DNA of 12,283 bases, from the NCBI GenBank assembly GCA_947175845.1, contig CAMWOK010000061.1:1-12283 (forward strand). The letters run 5' to 3'. This DNA comes from an uncultured Lachnospiraceae bacterium (GTDB taxonomy: Bacteria; Bacillota; Clostridia; Lachnospirales; Lachnospiraceae). Position 1 is the first letter of the stretch; every line of letters starts with the position of its first letter. Shown here in pieces: positions 5,609 through 12,283 of the stretch. The notes beneath the pieces are model-generated. The model made no database searches. It saw nothing but the letters and a program-made list of their open reading frames with translations, and was not told where the DNA came from. The translations under genes were made by a program, and so were the position numbers.

Positions 5609-6250
5609 ATGCATATGCATATAAACACGAAAGATTTATTGAACAGCATCATGGAAAGCTTTGACCGGATAAGCTATGTAAAGTCTTCGGATATTCCCAA
5701 TATTGATCTGTACATGGATCAGGTAACGACGTTTATGGACAAAAATTTTCGAAAGACCACCAGGTATCCGGGGGACGACAAGATTATGACAAAGACCATG
5801 ATCAACAATTACGCGAAGAACGATCTGCTTCCGCCGCCTATCAGAAAAAAGTACTCCAGGGAACATATTCTGGTGCTGATATTTATCTATTACTACAAAG
5901 GGATTTTGTCAATCAGTGACATACAGACACTGCTGGGGCCCGTCACGGACAAATTCTTTCACAAGGAGGAGGGATTTGACATACAGTCCGTCTATGAGGA
6001 AGTGTTTGAGGTGGGGTATGATCAGGTCGAGGCGCTCAAGAAGCATGTCATGGCAGAGTATGAGTGCGCGATGGGAACGTTTGAGGACGCCCCGGAGGAG
6101 AGCAGGGAATTTTTGAAGCTGTTCTCGTTTATCTGTTTTCTGAGTTTTGACGTGTATATGAAGAAACAGCTGATAGAGAAACTCATTGACGAGATCAGGG
6201 AGGGCAGTTTCAAAAAAGACGGTTCTTCGGCAGACGAAAAGAAGAAATAA
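5609..6250 (+). CDS. DUF1836 protein, putative MerR-like regulator
   Basis: The 213-residue protein matches my memory of the DUF1836 family of Firmicutes, whose function is not established. Residues 30-110 hold the conserved block: DLYMDQVTTFMDK (33-45), KIMTKTMINNYAKNDLLPPP (58-77) and KKYSREHILVLIFIYYYKGILSISDIQTLL (80-109). The middle part looks like a MerR-type winged helix, in which a recognition helix is followed by LLPPP, so DNA binding is plausible (inference). The C-terminus (about 200-213) is lysine-rich and probably disordered. Several ATGs stand close together (5594, 5603, 5609, 5615). I chose 5609 because GAAAGG at 5596-5601 lies 7 nt before it. The gene diverges from the YerC-like regulator across a 287-bp gap dense in dyads, as is typical of self-controlled regulators. 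Confidence 0.8.
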   Translation: MHMHINTKDLLNSIMESFDRISYVKSSDIPNIDLYMDQVTTFMDKNFRKTTRYPGDDKIMTKTMINNYAKNDLLPPPIRKKYSREHILVLIFIYYYKGILSISDIQTLLGPVTDKFFHKEEGFDIQSVYEEVFEVGYDQVEALKKHVMAEYECAMGTFEDAPEESREFLKLFSFICFLSFDVYMKKQLIEKLIDEIREGSFKKDGSSADEKKK

Positions 6251-6280
6251 ATAAATTGCACGAAAAATCAAGATAATACC

Positions 6281-6309
6281 TTGAAATTGACAGACAATAG
6301 ATTTATAAT
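6281..6309 (+). promoter_or_regulatory. Sigma-A promoter of the 125-residue protein gene
   Basis: TTGAAA (6281-6286) and perfect TATAAT (6304-6309) have a 17-bp spacer. The start would be near 6316, just before the AAAGGAGG at 6324-6331. A TTGACA at 6287-6292 is too close to the -10 to serve. Confidence 0.7.
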
Positions 6310-6337
6310 GGTAAGGACAGGTGAAAGGAGGGATTCT

Positions 6338-6715
6338 ATGGGTATATCACCAATTGCAGGATTTTCAGGGTTTGGCAGTTACCGGATTTCTTCGATACAC
6401 GGCAATCCTTACAGTATGAATGCCATACAGAAAATCGGACAGAATAACGGCCGTTCTGGAAAGCCGCTTGTCATCGCTTCCGAGCAGAAGGAGGAGCTGT
6501 ATGTCAAGGATTATGAGGAACTGGATGCGACCAGAAGCACGGCGAGCGGCGATTTTGCCGAGATGCTCGGGATACAGGAGAACATGCTCTCACACAAGCG
6601 TGAGGGAAAGCAGTCAGACTATGCTTCTTATCTGAACGATACCATCGGGATGATGGGGCTGCAGAACCGCCTGCGTGATCAGCTCAACGGAGCCGGGTTC
6701 ACGCCATTTTTATAA
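6338..6715 (+). CDS. Small hypothetical protein, not recognised
   Basis: I do not recognise this 125-residue protein. AAAGGAGG at 6324-6331 stands 6 nt before the ATG at 6338, making the start firm. The first 45 residues are rich in Gly, Ser and aromatic residues and probably unfolded (GISPIAGFSGFGSYRISS). After residue 48 the sequence becomes acidic and helical (EQKEELYVKDYEELDATRS), and the last 25 residues suggest another helix (DTIGMMGLQNRLRDQL). There is no signal peptide, membrane segment or cysteine. It has its own promoter and terminator, so it is a single-gene unit. It could be a lineage-restricted structural or secreted protein; there is no basis in the sequence for a function. Confidence 0.75.
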   Translation: MGISPIAGFSGFGSYRISSIHGNPYSMNAIQKIGQNNGRSGKPLVIASEQKEELYVKDYEELDATRSTASGDFAEMLGIQENMLSHKREGKQSDYASYLNDTIGMMGLQNRLRDQLNGAGFTPFL

Positions 6716-6725
6716 AATAAACCTT

Positions 6726-6752
6726 AAAAAACGCCCGATAAGGGTGTTTTTT
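6726..6752 (+). terminator. Rho-independent terminator
   Basis: AAAAAACGCCC (6726-6736) pairs along its full length with GGGTGTTTTTT (6742-6752), with one G-T pair and a 5-nt loop; the T-run is part of the stem. The A-tract also lets it work on the other strand. Confidence 0.85.
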
Positions 6753-6753
6753 G

Positions 6754-6782
6754 TTGCAAAAAATGGAAAAATGGTGTATTAT
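6754..6782 (+). promoter_or_regulatory. Sigma-A promoter of the L,D-transpeptidase gene
   Basis: TTGCAA (6754-6759) and TATTAT (6777-6782) are 17 bp apart. The promoter begins 1 bp after the preceding terminator, leaving a short leader of about 45 nt. Confidence 0.6.
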
Positions 6783-6833
6783 GGAGTTCGTTGTGTAGAA
6801 AGTGATATATTTGTTTAAAACCAGGAGGGATTT

Positions 6834-7724
6834 GTGGTGAGAGGGTATTCTGGCGTTTGGAAGTTCAAAAAAACTGTAGCATTTTGTCTTGCTTTGAGTA
6901 TATGTATCAGTCTGCTGTGGTTCGTCAGTGGGATGGCCACATACGCGAAGGAGACTGAAAATACCTATATGATTATGGTAAATCGTGCGGCGAACTGTGT
7001 GACCGTGTATGAGAAGGATGCGGCGGGTGAATTTACGGTCCCTGTCAAGGCATTTGTGTGCTCCTGCGGCAGAGAGGGGCATGAGACGCCGCTCGGAACG
7101 TTTAAGACAAGTAATTATTATGAGTGGCGGCTGATGGTGGATGGTTCCTATGGTCAGTATGCGGTGCGTTTTAACAGAGGGATTATGTTTCACTCTGTGC
7201 CGTACTACACAAAAAACGCCGGCAACATGGAGTGGGAGCAGTTTAATCTGCTTGGGGAACCGGCATCGCTTGGCTGTGTGAGGCTTGCCTGTGCCGATGC
7301 AAAGTGGATTTATGACAACTGCAAAGAGGGCACCAAGGTTGTCGTGTATGATGATGCTGAGAATCCGGGACCACTGGGAAAACCGGAGGAGATGAAGCTC
7401 TCAGAGGAAAATCCGATGCGAATGTGGGATCCTACAGATATGAGCAGCAAAAATCCCTGGAATCAGGTCAGACCGATGCTCTATCTGACAGGGGCGCAGA
7501 CAAGCGAGGTCCTGATGCTTCCAGTCGGGGCATCACTGCATGACATATACAGCGCGATCGGCCTGGTTGATGCGTCGGGACGCGCTTATGATATCGGCGA
7601 GTACATAATTGATATCTCAGGGCGGTATGATTTGAATCAGCAGGGCATGTACGATGTCTCCGTGCGCGGTGTCGGAACACATGGTGTCAGGACCGAGAAG
7701 CTCATGAAACTGCTTGTGATATAG
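6834..7724 (+). CDS. Secreted L,D-transpeptidase (YkuD domain) with C-terminal Ig-like module
   Basis: The enzyme should form or modify peptidoglycan cross-links outside the membrane through a cysteine thioester. The N-terminus is a signal peptide or anchor: basic residues at 3-13, a hydrophobic stretch at 14-33, and a possible cleavage after ATYA (35-38). The YkuD domain spans about 42-172. It has an early TPLGTF (85-90), His120 in MFHSVPYY, and the signature ASLGCVRL (144-151) with catalytic Cys148 and Arg150; Leu146 stands where many members have His. The last 85 residues resemble a beta-sandwich (DUF5011/Ig-like) with GRYDLNQQGMYDVSVRG, possibly for wall binding. AGGAGG at 6823-6828 serves a GTG start at 6834; GTG at 6837 is equally possible. 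A shared terminator follows directly. Confidence 0.85.
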   Translation: MVRGYSGVWKFKKTVAFCLALSICISLLWFVSGMATYAKETENTYMIMVNRAANCVTVYEKDAAGEFTVPVKAFVCSCGREGHETPLGTFKTSNYYEWRLMVDGSYGQYAVRFNRGIMFHSVPYYTKNAGNMEWEQFNLLGEPASLGCVRLACADAKWIYDNCKEGTKVVVYDDAENPGPLGKPEEMKLSEENPMRMWDPTDMSSKNPWNQVRPMLYLTGAQTSEVLMLPVGASLHDIYSAIGLVDASGRAYDIGEYIIDISGRYDLNQQGMYDVSVRGVGTHGVRTEKLMKLLVI

Positions 7725-7765
7725 ACAAACAAAAAGACAGAGTCTGCTCTGTCTTTTTGTTTGTC
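7724..7765. terminator. Perfect two-way terminator shared by convergent genes
   Basis: A perfect 19-bp stem (7724-7742 with 7747-7765) encloses a TCTG loop, with T-rich arms on both strands. It begins at the last base of the transpeptidase stop codon and ends at the base next to the stop codon of the minus-strand gene. Confidence 0.92.
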
Positions 7766-8791
7766 TTATTTTGCCTGTTTTGCAAATGTGTTCGTCACCA
7801 GGTCTTTGTATGGCACATAGTTCTCAAGTTCCCCGGCTTCCATAAGAATATTCTGCAGCAGTGTGAAACTGTCCTCCGTGTAGATCAGATCCTTTTTCCA
7901 GGTATCCTGTGCCTGGTAGCGGGTCACGATCGTGGTGATGGTCTCAAGTTCCGTCTCGGGGAACTGTGGTTTAATAACGGATGCTATTTCATCGGCGGAA
8001 TGGCTTGACACATAATCCATGCCCTTTTGAAGCGCCTTTGTGAAGGCAAGGAGCGTTTCAGGGTTTTCTTCTATGTAGCTTTTTCTTGCGCTGAATGCAG
8101 TGTAGGGAACATACCCCGAATCCACGCCGAGGGAAGCGACAATATACCCTTTCTGCTGTGCCTCGAGTGCGGTTGCGTGCGGCTCAAATTCAACAGTGAA
8201 GTCGGCGTACCCTGCATCGCCCTCCTTTGCGCCCGCAAAAGCTGCTGCAGTGGAGCCAAAATCAATGCTTGTGTCAATTGTGAGATCGCTGTCAGGATCG
8301 ATCTGGTTCATCTTGAGAATGTATTCAAAAACCATCTGCGGCATACCGCCTTTGCGTCCCCCCAGGACATAGGTGCCTTTGAGCATACTCCAGTTAAAGT
8401 TGTCAATGGGGGTACGGCTCACCAGAAAATTTCCTGCGCGCTGTGTCAGCTGCGCAAAGTTCACAGCGTAGTCCTGTGCGCCCTGCAGATAAGTGTAAAC
8501 GGACGCCTCGCTGCCCATAAAGCCAATGTCGGCCTCCCCGGTAAGCAGCGCTGTCATGGTCTTGTCTGCACCGTATCCGGTGACAAGCTCCAGGTTGATT
8601 CCCTCCTCTGCGAAGTATCCCTCCTCGATAGCGACATACATCGGCGCGTAGAAAATGGAGTGCGCGACTTCGTTCAGAACCACTTTTTTTGCGGAGGCAT
8701 CCGGTGTTTTCTTTTGGCTGCATCCGCTGGCAAGTGTGGTGATCAGGAGCACCAGAATCAATAGTATGGAAACATAGTTAAATTTTTTCAT
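7766..8791 (-). CDS. ABC transporter substrate-binding lipoprotein, NMT1/SsuA/ThiY type
   Basis: The 341-residue protein is a periplasmic-binding-type lipoprotein. A lipoprotein signal peptide (MKKFNYVSILLILVLLITTL) leads to the lipobox ASGC with the lipid-bearing Cys24. The mature part has the NMT1/SsuA/NrtA-like features FYAPMYVAIEEGYFAEEGINLELV and TALLTGEADIGFMG, in which the ligand pocket is formed early. Relatives bind sulfonates, nitrate, taurine or pyrimidine thiamine precursors; the ligand cannot be told from the sequence. No permease or ATPase gene adjoins it on either side, which is unusual for the family. The start has a weak CAGGGG (8808-8803) 11 nt upstream on this strand. It converges on the transpeptidase gene and diverges from pcrA. 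Confidence 0.88.
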   Translation of the reverse strand: MKKFNYVSILLILVLLITTLASGCSQKKTPDASAKKVVLNEVAHSIFYAPMYVAIEEGYFAEEGINLELVTGYGADKTMTALLTGEADIGFMGSEASVYTYLQGAQDYAVNFAQLTQRAGNFLVSRTPIDNFNWSMLKGTYVLGGRKGGMPQMVFEYILKMNQIDPDSDLTIDTSIDFGSTAAAFAGAKEGDAGYADFTVEFEPHATALEAQQKGYIVASLGVDSGYVPYTAFSARKSYIEENPETLLAFTKALQKGMDYVSSHSADEIASVIKPQFPETELETITTIVTRYQAQDTWKKDLIYTEDSFTLLQNILMEAGELENYVPYKDLVTNTFAKQAK

Positions 8792-8824
8792 GCGAAATGT
8801 AAACCCCTGAATATCGTTTCTATT

Positions 8825-8830
8825 ATTATA
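8825..8830 (-). promoter_or_regulatory. Probable -10 box of the substrate-binding protein gene
   Basis: The minus strand reads TATAAT at 8830-8825, 34 bp before the start codon. No good -35 stands 16-18 bp upstream (TCACCG at 17 bp), so an activator may be needed, or the call may be wrong. Confidence 0.4.
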
Positions 8831-8901
8831 TGCAGGAGGGGAGTGGACGGTGATTGGTCACAGTCCTGCAGAATTGAGGGCGTACAATTTTTTAAAAAGA
8901 A

Positions 8902-8930
8902 TTGAAACAAAATGGGGGCAATGGTATAAT
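8902..8930 (+). promoter_or_regulatory. Sigma-A promoter of pcrA
   Basis: TTGAAA (8902-8907) and perfect TATAAT (8925-8930) have a 17-bp spacer. Transcription would begin near 8937 with a leader of about 94 nt. The rest of the 239-bp gap (8792-9030) shows nothing else I can name. Confidence 0.75.
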
Positions 8931-9030
8931 TGCCATATTGAGTCTGCGCAAAATGAAGTATTTAATTACGGTAGTAGTCAATTGGAATCTGGAGGCAAAA
9001 TCGGACGTACTATGAGGAAGGATAAGGAAA

Positions 9031-11517
9031 ATGGAACTTTACGATACATTGAATGAACAGCAGAAAAAGGGGGTTTTTACCACGGAGGGGCCTGTGCTTA
9101 TCCTTGCGGGGGCAGGCAGCGGAAAGACGAGTGTGCTCACGAGGCGCATTGCGTATCTGATCGAAAATGTGGGCGTGAATCCGTGGAATATTCTGGCGAT
9201 CACATTTACGAACAAGGCGGCAGGCGAGATGCGCGAACGGGTCAATCACATTGTGGGATATGGTGCGGAGAGCATATGGGTATCTACCTTTCACGCAACC
9301 TGTGTGCGGATACTCAGGAGGCATATTGACAGGCTGGGGTTTGACAACAGCTTTACCATCTATGACGCAGACGATTCAAAGAGCGTCATGAAAGATGTGT
9401 GTAAAAAGCTTGAGATCGACACAAAACAGCTCAAGGAAAAGACGATCCTCTCTGCCATCTCCTCCGCGAAGGACGAGCTGATAACAACGACAGCGTACGA
9501 GAAGTCGGCAGTGGGAGATTACCTGAAAAAAAAGATATCGGCGGCGTATGCGGAATATCAGCTCACACTCAAAAAAAATAACGCGCTTGATTTTGACGAT
9601 CTGATCGTGAAGACAGTGGAGCTTTTTCAGAGCTGCCCGGAGGTGCTTGAGAATTATCAGAACCGTTTTCAGTATCTTATGGTGGATGAATACCAGGATA
9701 CAAACACCGCGCAGTTTGAGCTGATACGGCTTCTGGCGCAGAAGAACAGAAATCTCTGTGTCGTGGGGGATGATGATCAGTCGATCTACAAATTCCGCGG
9801 GGCGAATATCCGAAATATTCTTGATTTTGAGCAGGTTTATCCCGATGCATCGGTGATCAAGCTCGAACAGAACTATCGCTCCACACAGACGATTTTGGAC
9901 GCGGCGAACGCAGTGATCGGAAACAATATCCGCAGGAAGTCAAAAGCGCTGTGGACGGACAAAGAAGGTGGAAACCGTGTCCATTTCAGGGCATTCGACA
10001 CGGCATATGAGGAGGCAGAATACATAGCGGGTGATATTAAACGCAAAAAGCGGGAGGCTGTGAGCGATTACAGAGATTGTGCGGTGCTTTACAGGACAAA
10101 CGCCCAGTCGCGTTTGCTCGAGGAGAGCTTTATCGCGCTGAATATCCCTTATAATGTGGTGGGCGGAGTGAACTTTTATGCCAGAAAAGAAATCAAAGAT
10201 ATTCTGGCATACTTAAAGACAATCGACAATGGCAAGGATGATCTTGCAGTCAAGCGCATCATCAATGTGCCAAGACGCGGAATCGGTGCGGCGAGCATCG
10301 CGAAAGTACAGGATTATGCAGATCATACAGGAGTGAGTTTTTATGAGGCACTGCAGCGGGTGGATGAGATTCCGGCGCTGGGAAAAGGGAAGTCGACAGA
10401 CAAGCTCCGGGATTTTGCGACAATGATTCGAATGTTTCGGACAAAAATGGAAAACGAGCCTTTGGAAGACTTGATAACAGATGTTATAGAAACAACAGGC
10501 TATGTGCGGGAGCTCGAGGAGTCGGGCGACGACGATGCACAGGACAGAATAGACAACATCGATGAGCTGATCACAAAGCTGGTGAGTTTTGAGATGGAGC
10601 GCGAGGCGCTGGGGGAGGAGGCTACGCTCTCCGCATTCCTCGAGGAAGTGGCGCTTGTGGCAGATATCGACACCGTTAACAAAGATGACAACCGAGTGTT
10701 ATTGATGACGCTGCACAGCGCGAAAGGGCTGGAGTTTTCCAGTGTGTATCTGTCTGGGCTGGAGGATGGGATTTTCCCAAGTTACATGACTATCACGTCG
10801 GATAACCCGGAGGACATCGAGGAGGAGCGGCGCCTTGCCTATGTGGGGATCACGCGCGCGAAAGAGGATTTGACCATCACCTACGCGAAGGCGCGCATGA
10901 TCCGGGGTGAGACTCAGTACAATGCGATCAGCCGTTTTGTGAAAGAAATCCCAGACAACCTTCTCGACAGCAGGCTTCCCGGCGTAAGGCGCCGGGATGT
11001 GGAGGAATACGACAGCGATTCCCGCGAGAGGACGTTGTTTAAGGCGAAGCCTTTTGAGACAGGCACTGCGCGCAGAGAGGAGCCGTTCAGCGATACCATG
11101 TTTGATAAGCCGCGCAATAACTGGGAGGCAGCAGAGCAGGTGCTCGCTCCCGCGCCAAGACAGCCAGCCGCGGCGGGGCGGACGGCCACAGCCCCCAGGC
11201 CACAGCCAGCCGCAAAGAAGGATTTTTCAGAGATCCTGGCGTCGCGTCCGAAAGCTGTCGTGAAGAAGAAGGAGACGCCTGCTGCAAACAAGCCATACAT
11301 CGCAAAATCCCTGGACGGGCTGACCAGGGGAATGCCGGTCACTGGCACAGACGGCCCCGGCTATGATACAGGTGACAGAGTGCGCCATGTCAAGTACGGC
11401 GACGGCACTGTCACCGCGCTTGTTCAGGATACGAGGGACTTTAAAGTCACCGTGGATTTTGACACATACGGCAATAAAATTATGTATGCGGCTTTTGCAA
11501 AGTTGAAAAAGATTTAA
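9031..11517 (+). CDS. pcrA: ATP-dependent 3'-5' DNA helicase PcrA/UvrD
   Basis: This superfamily-1A helicase unwinds DNA in repair and plasmid replication and clears RNA polymerase and recombinase filaments. Of 828 residues, the first 650 or so are the helicase core: Q-motif LNEQQ (7-11), Walker A GAGSGKT (27-33), TFTNKAAGEM (58-67), Walker B VDEYQDTN (218-225), GDDDQSIYKFRGA (246-258), QNYRST (280-285), LMTLHSAKGLEF and EEERRLAYVGITRAKEDL. An Ala/Pro/Lys-rich disordered linker (roughly 690-775) leads to a C-terminal Tudor-like domain (YDTGDRVRHVKYGDGTV...), the part of PcrA known to bind RNA polymerase. AAGGA stretches at 9018-9028 precede the ATG. The gene has its own promoter. The long linker makes the protein longer than B. 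subtilis PcrA; all catalytic motifs are intact. Confidence 0.96.
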   Translation: MELYDTLNEQQKKGVFTTEGPVLILAGAGSGKTSVLTRRIAYLIENVGVNPWNILAITFTNKAAGEMRERVNHIVGYGAESIWVSTFHATCVRILRRHIDRLGFDNSFTIYDADDSKSVMKDVCKKLEIDTKQLKEKTILSAISSAKDELITTTAYEKSAVGDYLKKKISAAYAEYQLTLKKNNALDFDDLIVKTVELFQSCPEVLENYQNRFQYLMVDEYQDTNTAQFELIRLLAQKNRNLCVVGDDDQSIYKFRGANIRNILDFEQVYPDASVIKLEQNYRSTQTILDAANAVIGNNIRRKSKALWTDKEGGNRVHFRAFDTAYEEAEYIAGDIKRKKREAVSDYRDCAVLYRTNAQSRLLEESFIALNIPYNVVGGVNFYARKEIKDILAYLKTIDNGKDDLAVKRIINVPRRGIGAASIAKVQDYADHTGVSFYEALQRVDEIPALGKGKSTDKLRDFATMIRMFRTKMENEPLEDLITDVIETTGYVRELEESGDDDAQDRIDNIDELITKLVSFEMEREALGEEATLSAFLEEVALVADIDTVNKDDNRVLLMTLHSAKGLEFSSVYLSGLEDGIFPSYMTITSDNPEDIEEERRLAYVGITRAKEDLTITYAKARMIRGETQYNAISRFVKEIPDNLLDSRLPGVRRRDVEEYDSDSRERTLFKAKPFETGTARREEPFSDTMFDKPRNNWEAAEQVLAPAPRQPAAAGRTATAPRPQPAAKKDFSEILASRPKAVVKKKETPAANKPYIAKSLDGLTRGMPVTGTDGPGYDTGDRVRHVKYGDGTVTALVQDTRDFKVTVDFDTYGNKIMYAAFAKLKKI

Positions 11518-11561
11518 TGAATTTAGAAAAATAAAGGTAGTAAAATAGACAGATTAGTGAT

Positions 11562-11577
11562 ATGATATATATATCAT
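11562..11577. repeat. 16-bp perfect AT-rich palindrome upstream of the small membrane protein gene
   Basis: ATGATATATATATCAT is self-complementary over all 16 bases. It lies 45 bp after the pcrA stop and 38 bp before the next start codon, where a promoter would be expected; a weak TAGACA (11546-11551) and TATATA (11568-11573) overlap it. It may be an operator or simply an AT-rich -10 region. Confidence 0.4.
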
Positions 11578-11615
11578 GACAGAATTGATACAAAGAAACG
11601 AAAGGGGCCTTTGAG

Positions 11616-11939
11616 ATGAAAAAGTGGGACGAATTAGTAGATTATCTGCAGGATAAGAATTTGGTGAGCAATGATATTATAAGCAGATACTGTTCAAAGT
11701 GCGATCTCAAGAAAGAAAATGAGAAGAAGGGCAACACAGTGCTCTGGGCACTTGCCATTATCGGAGCAGTTGCTGCGGTGGCAGCCATCGCATATGCAGT
11801 GTATCGTTATATGACACCGGATTATCTTGATGATTTCGATGATGAGTTTGACGACGACTTTGAGGATGACTTCTTTGATGACGAAGAGGACGAGGAGCAG
11901 GAGCCTGCAAAGGAAGATGAGTACACAACTGTGAAATAA
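11616..11939 (+). CDS. Small single-pass membrane protein with very acidic tail, unknown function
   Basis: I do not recognise this 107-residue protein. The first 40 residues are charged and cytosol-like, with a CSKC pair at 26-29 and a Lys/Glu-rich stretch. Residues 42-63 form one membrane segment rich in Ala, Ile and Val. The tail from 69 to 102 is almost entirely Asp, Glu and Phe, and the protein ends in YTTVK. Positive charges (KKENEKK) before the membrane segment suggest the N-terminus stays inside and the acidic tail faces out. AAAGGGG at 11601-11607 is 8 nt before the ATG. A strong terminator follows. The acidic tail could bind cations or basic wall proteins, but that is a guess. Confidence 0.78.
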   Translation: MKKWDELVDYLQDKNLVSNDIISRYCSKCDLKKENEKKGNTVLWALAIIGAVAAVAAIAYAVYRYMTPDYLDDFDDEFDDDFEDDFFDDEEDEEQEPAKEDEYTTVK

Positions 11940-11965
11940 TGGTTGCGGCAGAAGAGATGTTCTCA

Positions 11966-11998
11966 AGGGGGTGCTGGAAGACAGCACCCCCTCGTTTT
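11966..11998 (+). terminator. Rho-independent terminator, GC-rich
   Basis: AGGGGGTGCTG (11966-11976) pairs perfectly with CAGCACCCCCT (11982-11992) around a GAAGA loop, and CGTTTT follows. It closes the small membrane protein gene. Confidence 0.88.
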
Positions 11999-12084
11999 CT
12001 GCGCACATGCAATACCGTACCAGTGTGCGTGACAGTGCAGAGAACGCAGGGGATTTGCAGAATATGGAGAAATAGGTGAATGGG

Positions 12085-12283
12085 ATGAAAAAGGGACAGG
12101 TTTACGAGGGATATGTGGAGCGTGTGGATTTTCCGAACAAGGGGATTGTGACATGTGATGCGGGCGAAGCGGTTGTAAAGAATGTGATACCTGAGCAGCG
12201 TGTGTCGTTCAGGGTCAGCAAAAAACGCAGCGGAAAAGCGGAGGGGCGGCTGCTTGAAGTTGTGGAGAAAGCACCGTATGAGC
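12085..12283 (+). CDS. 23S rRNA (uracil-5-)-methyltransferase, RlmD/TrmA family, N-terminal part
   Basis: The first 66 residues of a longer protein are present; the rest lies beyond the right edge. They form a TRAM domain (MKKGQVYEGYVERVDFPNKGIV...), a small RNA-binding beta-barrel that starts the bacterial RumA/RlmD-type methyltransferases, which use S-adenosylmethionine to methylate uracils in 23S rRNA. The run VKNVIPEQRVSFRVSKKRSGKAEGRLLEVVEKAPYE is typical of clostridial members. AGGTG at 12074-12078 lies 6 nt before the ATG. The iron-sulfur and catalytic parts cannot be seen here, so which uracil is modified is not known. No clear promoter is visible in the 92 bp after the previous terminator. 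Confidence 0.8.
   Translation, partial: MKKGQVYEGYVERVDFPNKGIVTCDAGEAVVKNVIPEQRVSFRVSKKRSGKAEGRLLEVVEKAPYE

Noticed and set aside
7997..8764. Plus-strand open frame opposite the binding-protein gene
   Set aside because: Shadow of the minus-strand lipoprotein gene, which has a full signal peptide and family motifs.
8850..9056. A 68-codon open frame on the plus strand before pcrA
   Set aside because: It contains the pcrA promoter (8902-8930), overlaps the pcrA start, and resembles no protein.
12002..12029. CGCACA/TGTGCG dyad before the rRNA methyltransferase as a riboswitch or terminator
   Set aside because: Six base pairs with a 16-nt loop, no U-run and no known motif.
1..12283. Mobile element, CRISPR array, tRNA/rRNA or defence system
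   Set aside because: No transposase, integrase, regularly spaced repeats, or recognised defence domains were found by reading; all sizeable genes fit housekeeping or small hypothetical classes.

Overview
The window looks like a core chromosomal segment of a Lachnospiraceae-type Clostridium (Firmicutes, gut-anaerobe lineage). This is inferred from strong AAGGAGG-type ribosome binding sites, sigma-A promoters with 17-bp spacers, a YerC/TrpR-like regulator, a DUF1836 protein, a TrmA/RlmD-type rRNA methyltransferase and a PcrA helicase of the Gram-positive type. Base composition is near balanced. I see no transposase, phage gene, CRISPR array, tRNA or rRNA.

Layout. (1) 1-556: the 3' part of an SSB/PriB-like OB-fold protein whose N-terminus is missing or broken at the left edge. 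(2) 615-1278: a promoter, a structured leader of about 100 nt, a CobO/BtuR-like cobalamin adenosyltransferase and a terminator. (3) 1292-4960: a consensus promoter, a lysine (L-box) riboswitch with a terminator, then dapA and dapB, then a HisA of the eukaryotic (yeast His6-like) type, then a membrane-anchored coiled-coil protein with a degenerate LytM/M23 domain; a two-way terminator closes the block. (4) 5022-6250: a divergent pair, the YerC-like repressor on the minus strand and a DUF1836 protein on the plus strand, separated by 287 bp with two opposed promoters and several dyads. (5) 6281-7724: a short unrecognised protein and a secreted L,D-transpeptidase, each with its own promoter. (6) 7766-8791 minus: a lone NMT1/SsuA/ThiY-type substrate-binding lipoprotein, convergent with the transpeptidase and sharing a perfect 19-bp terminator stem with it. 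(7) 8902-12283: promoter and pcrA, a small acidic-tailed membrane protein with a strong terminator, and the start of an RlmD-type 23S rRNA methyltransferase that runs off the right edge.

How it works together. The clearest functional unit is lysine and diaminopimelate supply: the riboswitch would stop transcription of dapA-dapB when lysine is plentiful. hisA follows dapB closely and may share the transcript, which would join a histidine step to lysine control. The LytM-like protein and the L,D-transpeptidase both concern the cell envelope, and diaminopimelate is commonly a peptidoglycan component, but that link is inference. I did not find a convincing new multi-gene system. The most unusual items are the operator-like palindrome inside the DUF1836-gene promoter spacer, the possible autoregulatory sites before the YerC-like gene, the eukaryotic-type HisA after the lysine genes, and the orphan substrate-binding protein.
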